Part shown: positions 32,702 through 35,379 of the stretch, in pieces | Numbering within the stretch: the stretch's first letter is position 1 | Layout of the letters: every line of letters starts with the position of its first letter | From: Bryobacteraceae bacterium | GTDB taxonomy: Bacteria > Acidobacteriota > Terriglobia > Bryobacterales > Bryobacteraceae | DNA length: 35,379 bases | Assembly: GCA_025980665.1 (NCBI GenBank) | Contig: JAICXC010000050.1 | Coordinates: forward strand, 1 to 35,379 | Direction: 5' to 3' | The notes under the pieces: model-generated | Seen by the model: only the letters and a program-made list of their open reading frames with translations | The model's database searches: none | What the model was told of the DNA's origin: nothing | Made by a program: the position numbers and the translations under genes

Positions 32702-34360
32702 TTACCGGATCGGCTCCGGAACGGCGGCGCCGTCGGCTCTTGGGTCCGACCCACCGAACTTCGTCTTCGTGGTCGAGTTGTACAAGATAGCCTGCCCGCG
32801 ACCCGTAGCGGCAGAATCGTACTCGCCAATGAGTTGCACCTGATGACCCCGTTGCTTCAATCCCTGGATCGCCGCTGCTGGCACTCGCCCTTCAATTCGC
32901 ACGTCGCATCCGGGCGCGCCATTCTTGCGGAATCGCGCGGCTTCCATCGCCTGCTGGACGTTCATCCCGTAGTCGACCACGTTTGAGACAAACTGCGCAT
33001 GCGCCATGGCTTGATTGGATCCGCCCATGATCCCGAACCCGATATGTTGATCGCCCTTTTCCATAAAACCCGGAATGATGGTGTGCGAAGGACGCTTCCC
33101 GCCGGCCAAGACGTTCGGACTCCCGCGCGCCAGCGTGAAATTCTTGCCGCGATCGTGCAATAGAAAGCCCAGGCCTTCCACCGTTACGCCGGAGCCGAAG
33201 TAGTCATACAGGCTCTGGATCCAACTGGCGATGTTGCCATCCTTGTCCACCGTGGTCAGGTAGGTAGTCTCACCGAACACCGGCGTACCCGCCGCTACGG
33301 CACAGTTGGCTTTCGCCGAATCGATCGCCGCGGCACGCTTGCGCGCGTAGTCTTTCGATAAAAGCCCGCGCACGGGGATATCCCCAAAGCGAGGATCGCC
33401 GTTGTATCGCAGATCGGAATACGCCAGCTTCATGGCTTCGATGCGGCGGTGCAGTTCGTAAGCCGTGTAGGGACTACCTTTGCCGGCCGGAATGGCTTCC
33501 ATGATGTTCAGCATCTCAAGCGCGGCGATCCCTTGACTGTTCGGCGGTAACTCATACACGCGCCAACCGCGATATTCCGATGAAATCGGATCCACCCACT
33601 CGGAGGAGAACGCCGAAAGATCCTCCGCAGTCATGGTGCCGCCCAAGCTCTTCGACGTCTTCAGGATTGCATCCGCAATTTCACCCTTATAGAAAGCGTC
33701 GCGGCCCTTTTCGGCAATTACGCGGAGCGCCCGGCCCATTTCGGGATTCTTGAAAATGTCACCGACTTTGGGTGCGCGGCCTCCCGGCAAATACACGCGA
33801 GCGCTTTCCGGCTGAGCTCGCAGCGAACCGGCCGACCCAGCCCAATAACGCTGGGCATCCTCGGTTACCGGGAAGCCTTCCTCGGCATACGCAATCGCCG
33901 CCTGAAACAAATCTCTCCACGGCAGCTTGCCGAAGCGCGCATGCATCTTGGCCCAACCATCGACGGCTCCCGGCACGGTGACGCTGTGAATGCCGTCCGG
34001 AATCGACTGGAACCCTTGCTTGGTAAGGAAGTCCGCGCTCAGCCCGCGCGGCGCTGGTCCCGACGCGTTCAGTCCCGTCAGTTTCCCTGACTTGGCATCC
34101 CAATAAATCACAAACAGGTCGCCGCCGATGCCGTTCATCATCGGTTCGACCACGCCCAGCACGGCGTTCGCGGCGATGGCTGCATCCACGGCCGAACCGC
34201 CCCTGGCCAGCATTTGTGCGCCGGCTTGCGACGCCAGCGTCTGGCTGGTGGCGGCTATGCCCTGCTGCGTGATTACCATTGACCGGCCGTAATCGCGGGC
34301 CTGGCCGAAAATGCAAGCGGCACCGAAGGCAATCAGCGAACACTGTAGCCGGAGGTTCAC
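32702..34360 (-). CDS. ggt: Gamma-glutamyltransferase family enzyme (exported)
   Basis: This 552-aa Ntn-hydrolase has a signal at about 1-20 (IFGQ) and is expected to self-cleave before Thr365 in 'FGETTYLTTVDKDGN', giving the two periplasmic subunits. Other family features are 'AGAQMLARGGSAVDAAIAAN', 'MNGIGGDLFVIYWD', 'PGAVDGWAKMHARFG', 'PSHTIIPGFM' and 'GIMGGSNQAMAHAQ'. The 'SHTIIPG' segment resembles YwrD-like members rather than the double-serine site of Escherichia coli GGT, so acceptor or donor preference may differ. It could use glutathione-like or gamma-linked compounds. The start is GTG at 34360 with no strong ribosome-binding site. It heads the operon with the propeller and GH57 genes and diverges from the bicupin gene. 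Confidence 0.92.
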   Translation of the reverse strand: MNLRLQCSLIAFGAACIFGQARDYGRSMVITQQGIAATSQTLASQAGAQMLARGGSAVDAAIAANAVLGVVEPMMNGIGGDLFVIYWDAKSGKLTGLNASGPAPRGLSADFLTKQGFQSIPDGIHSVTVPGAVDGWAKMHARFGKLPWRDLFQAAIAYAEEGFPVTEDAQRYWAGSAGSLRAQPESARVYLPGGRAPKVGDIFKNPEMGRALRVIAEKGRDAFYKGEIADAILKTSKSLGGTMTAEDLSAFSSEWVDPISSEYRGWRVYELPPNSQGIAALEMLNIMEAIPAGKGSPYTAYELHRRIEAMKLAYSDLRYNGDPRFGDIPVRGLLSKDYARKRAAAIDSAKANCAVAAGTPVFGETTYLTTVDKDGNIASWIQSLYDYFGSGVTVEGLGFLLHDRGKNFTLARGSPNVLAGGKRPSHTIIPGFMEKGDQHIGFGIMGGSNQAMAHAQFVSNVVDYGMNVQQAMEAARFRKNGAPGCDVRIEGRVPAAAIQGLKQRGHQVQLIGEYDSAATGRGQAILYNSTTKTKFGGSDPRADGAAVPEPIR

Positions 34361-34409
34361 CCCATGACACTAACACGCCCGGATGTTATCGTAATCGGGG
34401 ACAGTGAAT

Positions 34410-35321
34410 ATGCGCCTTTTCAAACAAATCGCGATTTTTGCGGCGGTGGCTTTTGGCCTATTTTCCGCTCTGCGGGCTCAGCAGCGCGAAACCTTTGCCT
34501 GGGCGCCGCTGCCGGTCCAGCCTAACGCGTGGGTAGCGCCGAACCAGCCCATCTGGAAGCTTTCCGAGCTTCTCGCCAAGCACAAGGGTCAGTCCAGCTG
34601 GAGTCAGACGGTAGTCGATGACAGCACTCTCCGCGCCGATTATGTCTCCATGGCCCCGGGCGCGAAGACGCCGCGCCAGTTCCATCCCGATACCCGCGCC
34701 TGGTGGATCGTCCAGGACGGGCAGATTCGCTTCAGTATCGAGGGGCAGGAGCCGTTTGTCGCCTCGAAGGGCTATCTTGTGCAGGTACCGTATCGCAACG
34801 TTTTCAGCATGGAAACCGTGGGCGATAAACCGTCGCTGCGTCTAGAAGTGAATATCGCGGGTGCAAAGACGATGTACCCCATTGACGAAAAACCTGCACC
34901 GATGCCCGGGTTCAACTTCGTCAAGGTGCGAATCAGCGGCAAAGGCAAGTACGATCAAGGCAACAAGCCTTACATCGACTTCAACGCCGTTGTGGCGGGA
35001 ACGGAAAAGCAACGCCGCTTTATCGCCGACGATCGCGCCGTGGCCAATATCATCATCGGCGATCCCACCAAGCAGAGGCCCGCGCCCGACAGCGACTGGG
35101 GCCATTTCCACCTGGAATCGTCCGAGTTCTGGTTCATCCTGCTAGGCAAGATGGAGTACAAGATCGGATCGTTGCCCATCTTTATCGCCGACCAGGGCGA
35201 TATCGTCTACACGCCCCGCGAAACGTGGCATCGCGCGCGCTTCGCGGGAACCGAGATGGCGTGCAGGCTGGCGATGAACGGCTATCAGGATCTGCTGCAC
35301 AACTATCAACCACCTGATTAA
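34410..35321 (+). CDS. Secreted bicupin protein
   Basis: This 303-aa exported protein has a signal peptide of about 20 residues (ends ALRAQ). It contains two cupin beta-barrels. The first ('YVSMAPGAKTPRQFHPDTRA', 'VASKGYLVQVPYRNVFSME') has an incomplete metal-ligand set. The second ('GHFHLESSEFWFILLGKMEY', 'GDIVYTPRETWHRARF') has the G-H-x-H ... E ... H arrangement of a metal-binding cupin. Substrate and reaction are unknown. GTG at 34404 is possible, but ATG at 34410 is preferred because GGGGA (34397-34401) then has an 8-base spacing. The stop codon and last few codons lie in the first unit of a 22-bp tandem repeat. Confidence 0.87.
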   Translation: MRLFKQIAIFAAVAFGLFSALRAQQRETFAWAPLPVQPNAWVAPNQPIWKLSELLAKHKGQSSWSQTVVDDSTLRADYVSMAPGAKTPRQFHPDTRAWWIVQDGQIRFSIEGQEPFVASKGYLVQVPYRNVFSMETVGDKPSLRLEVNIAGAKTMYPIDEKPAPMPGFNFVKVRISGKGKYDQGNKPYIDFNAVVAGTEKQRRFIADDRAVANIIIGDPTKQRPAPDSDWGHFHLESSEFWFILLGKMEYKIGSLPIFIADQGDIVYTPRETWHRARFAGTEMACRLAMNGYQDLLHNYQPPD

Positions 35322-35379
35322 GAGCGGGCAACCACCTGATTAAGAGCGGGCAACCACCTGATTAAGAGCGGGCAACCAC
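35307..35379 (+). repeat. 22-bp tandem repeat, 3.3 perfect copies, cut by window end
   Basis: Units of 22 bases start at 35307, 35329 and 35351, followed by a 7-base partial copy to 35379. All copies are identical. The first unit contains the last codons and TAA stop of the bicupin gene. There are no spacers, so it is not a CRISPR array. The true copy number is unknown because the array runs off the window. Confidence 0.95.

Noticed and set aside
35307-35379. CRISPR array
   Set aside because: The copies are directly adjacent with no spacers.

Overview
The window looks like chromosomal DNA from an Acidobacteriota bacterium, probably Bryobacterales/Candidatus Solibacter-like. This rests on the GC-rich, densely packed coding, the frequent GTG starts, and protein families that are abundant in that lineage: the C-terminal barrel of an Oar-like TonB-dependent receptor, a DUF1080 protein, DUF6152-type small secreted proteins, carboxypeptidase-regulatory-like secreted proteins, a PQQ dehydrogenase with a cytochrome c partner, and a MerR-HTH/TPR protein. 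It is an inference from gene content; there is no rRNA or other phylogenetic marker here.

Layout. 1-5.5 kb: the end of a TonB-dependent receptor, a Tat-exported sulfite-oxidase-family molybdoenzyme, GTP-dependent PEP carboxykinase, and a convergent membrane-anchored RMD1/DUF155-like protein. 5.5-11.7 kb: a run of nine same-strand genes that are almost all exported (DUF1080 protein, orphan NMT1-like solute-binding protein, small secreted protein, dihaem cytochrome c, DUF6152 protein). Three of them share an undescribed periplasmic module, seen once fused to DUF6152 and twice on its own. 11.7-15.15 kb (minus strand): a short-form 6-phosphogluconate dehydrogenase, then a LytS-type kinase overlapping its LytTR response regulator. 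15.2-17.9 kb: a proteostasis group of Hsp20 (strong sigma-70-like promoter plus a perfect palindrome at the predicted +1), HtpX protease and an RlmI-like 23S rRNA methyltransferase. 17.9-24.9 kb: a secreted carboxypeptidase-regulatory-like protein, then a tightly overlapping set of hydroxypyruvate-isomerase-like TIM barrel, dihaem cytochrome c and PQQ dehydrogenase, followed by a 14-TM DHA2 exporter and a secreted hypothetical. 24.9-28.8 kb: YgfZ and an MBL-fold hydrolase diverge; a minus-strand trio (zincin metallopeptidase, ThiE/TenI-like protein, MerR-HTH/TPR protein) overlaps by 4-nt GTGA junctions; a small zinc-ribbon-like protein diverges from it. 28.8-34.4 kb: a minus-strand operon of gamma-glutamyltransferase, a beta-propeller fused to an apparently dead phosphoesterase domain, and a GH57 glycosidase. 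34.4 kb to the end: a secreted bicupin whose last codons run into a 22-bp tandem repeat cut by the window edge.

No stretch over 300 bases lacks a gene. I saw no tRNA, rRNA, CRISPR array, insertion sequence or phage gene. The most notable items are the modular periplasmic gene family at 6.3-11.7 kb, the Asp-x-Asp (lanthanide-type) signature in the PQQ dehydrogenase, the pseudo-phosphoesterase, the palindrome in the hsp20 leader, and a recurrent -10-like hexamer ending 6-10 nt before start codons, which suggests leaderless transcripts.
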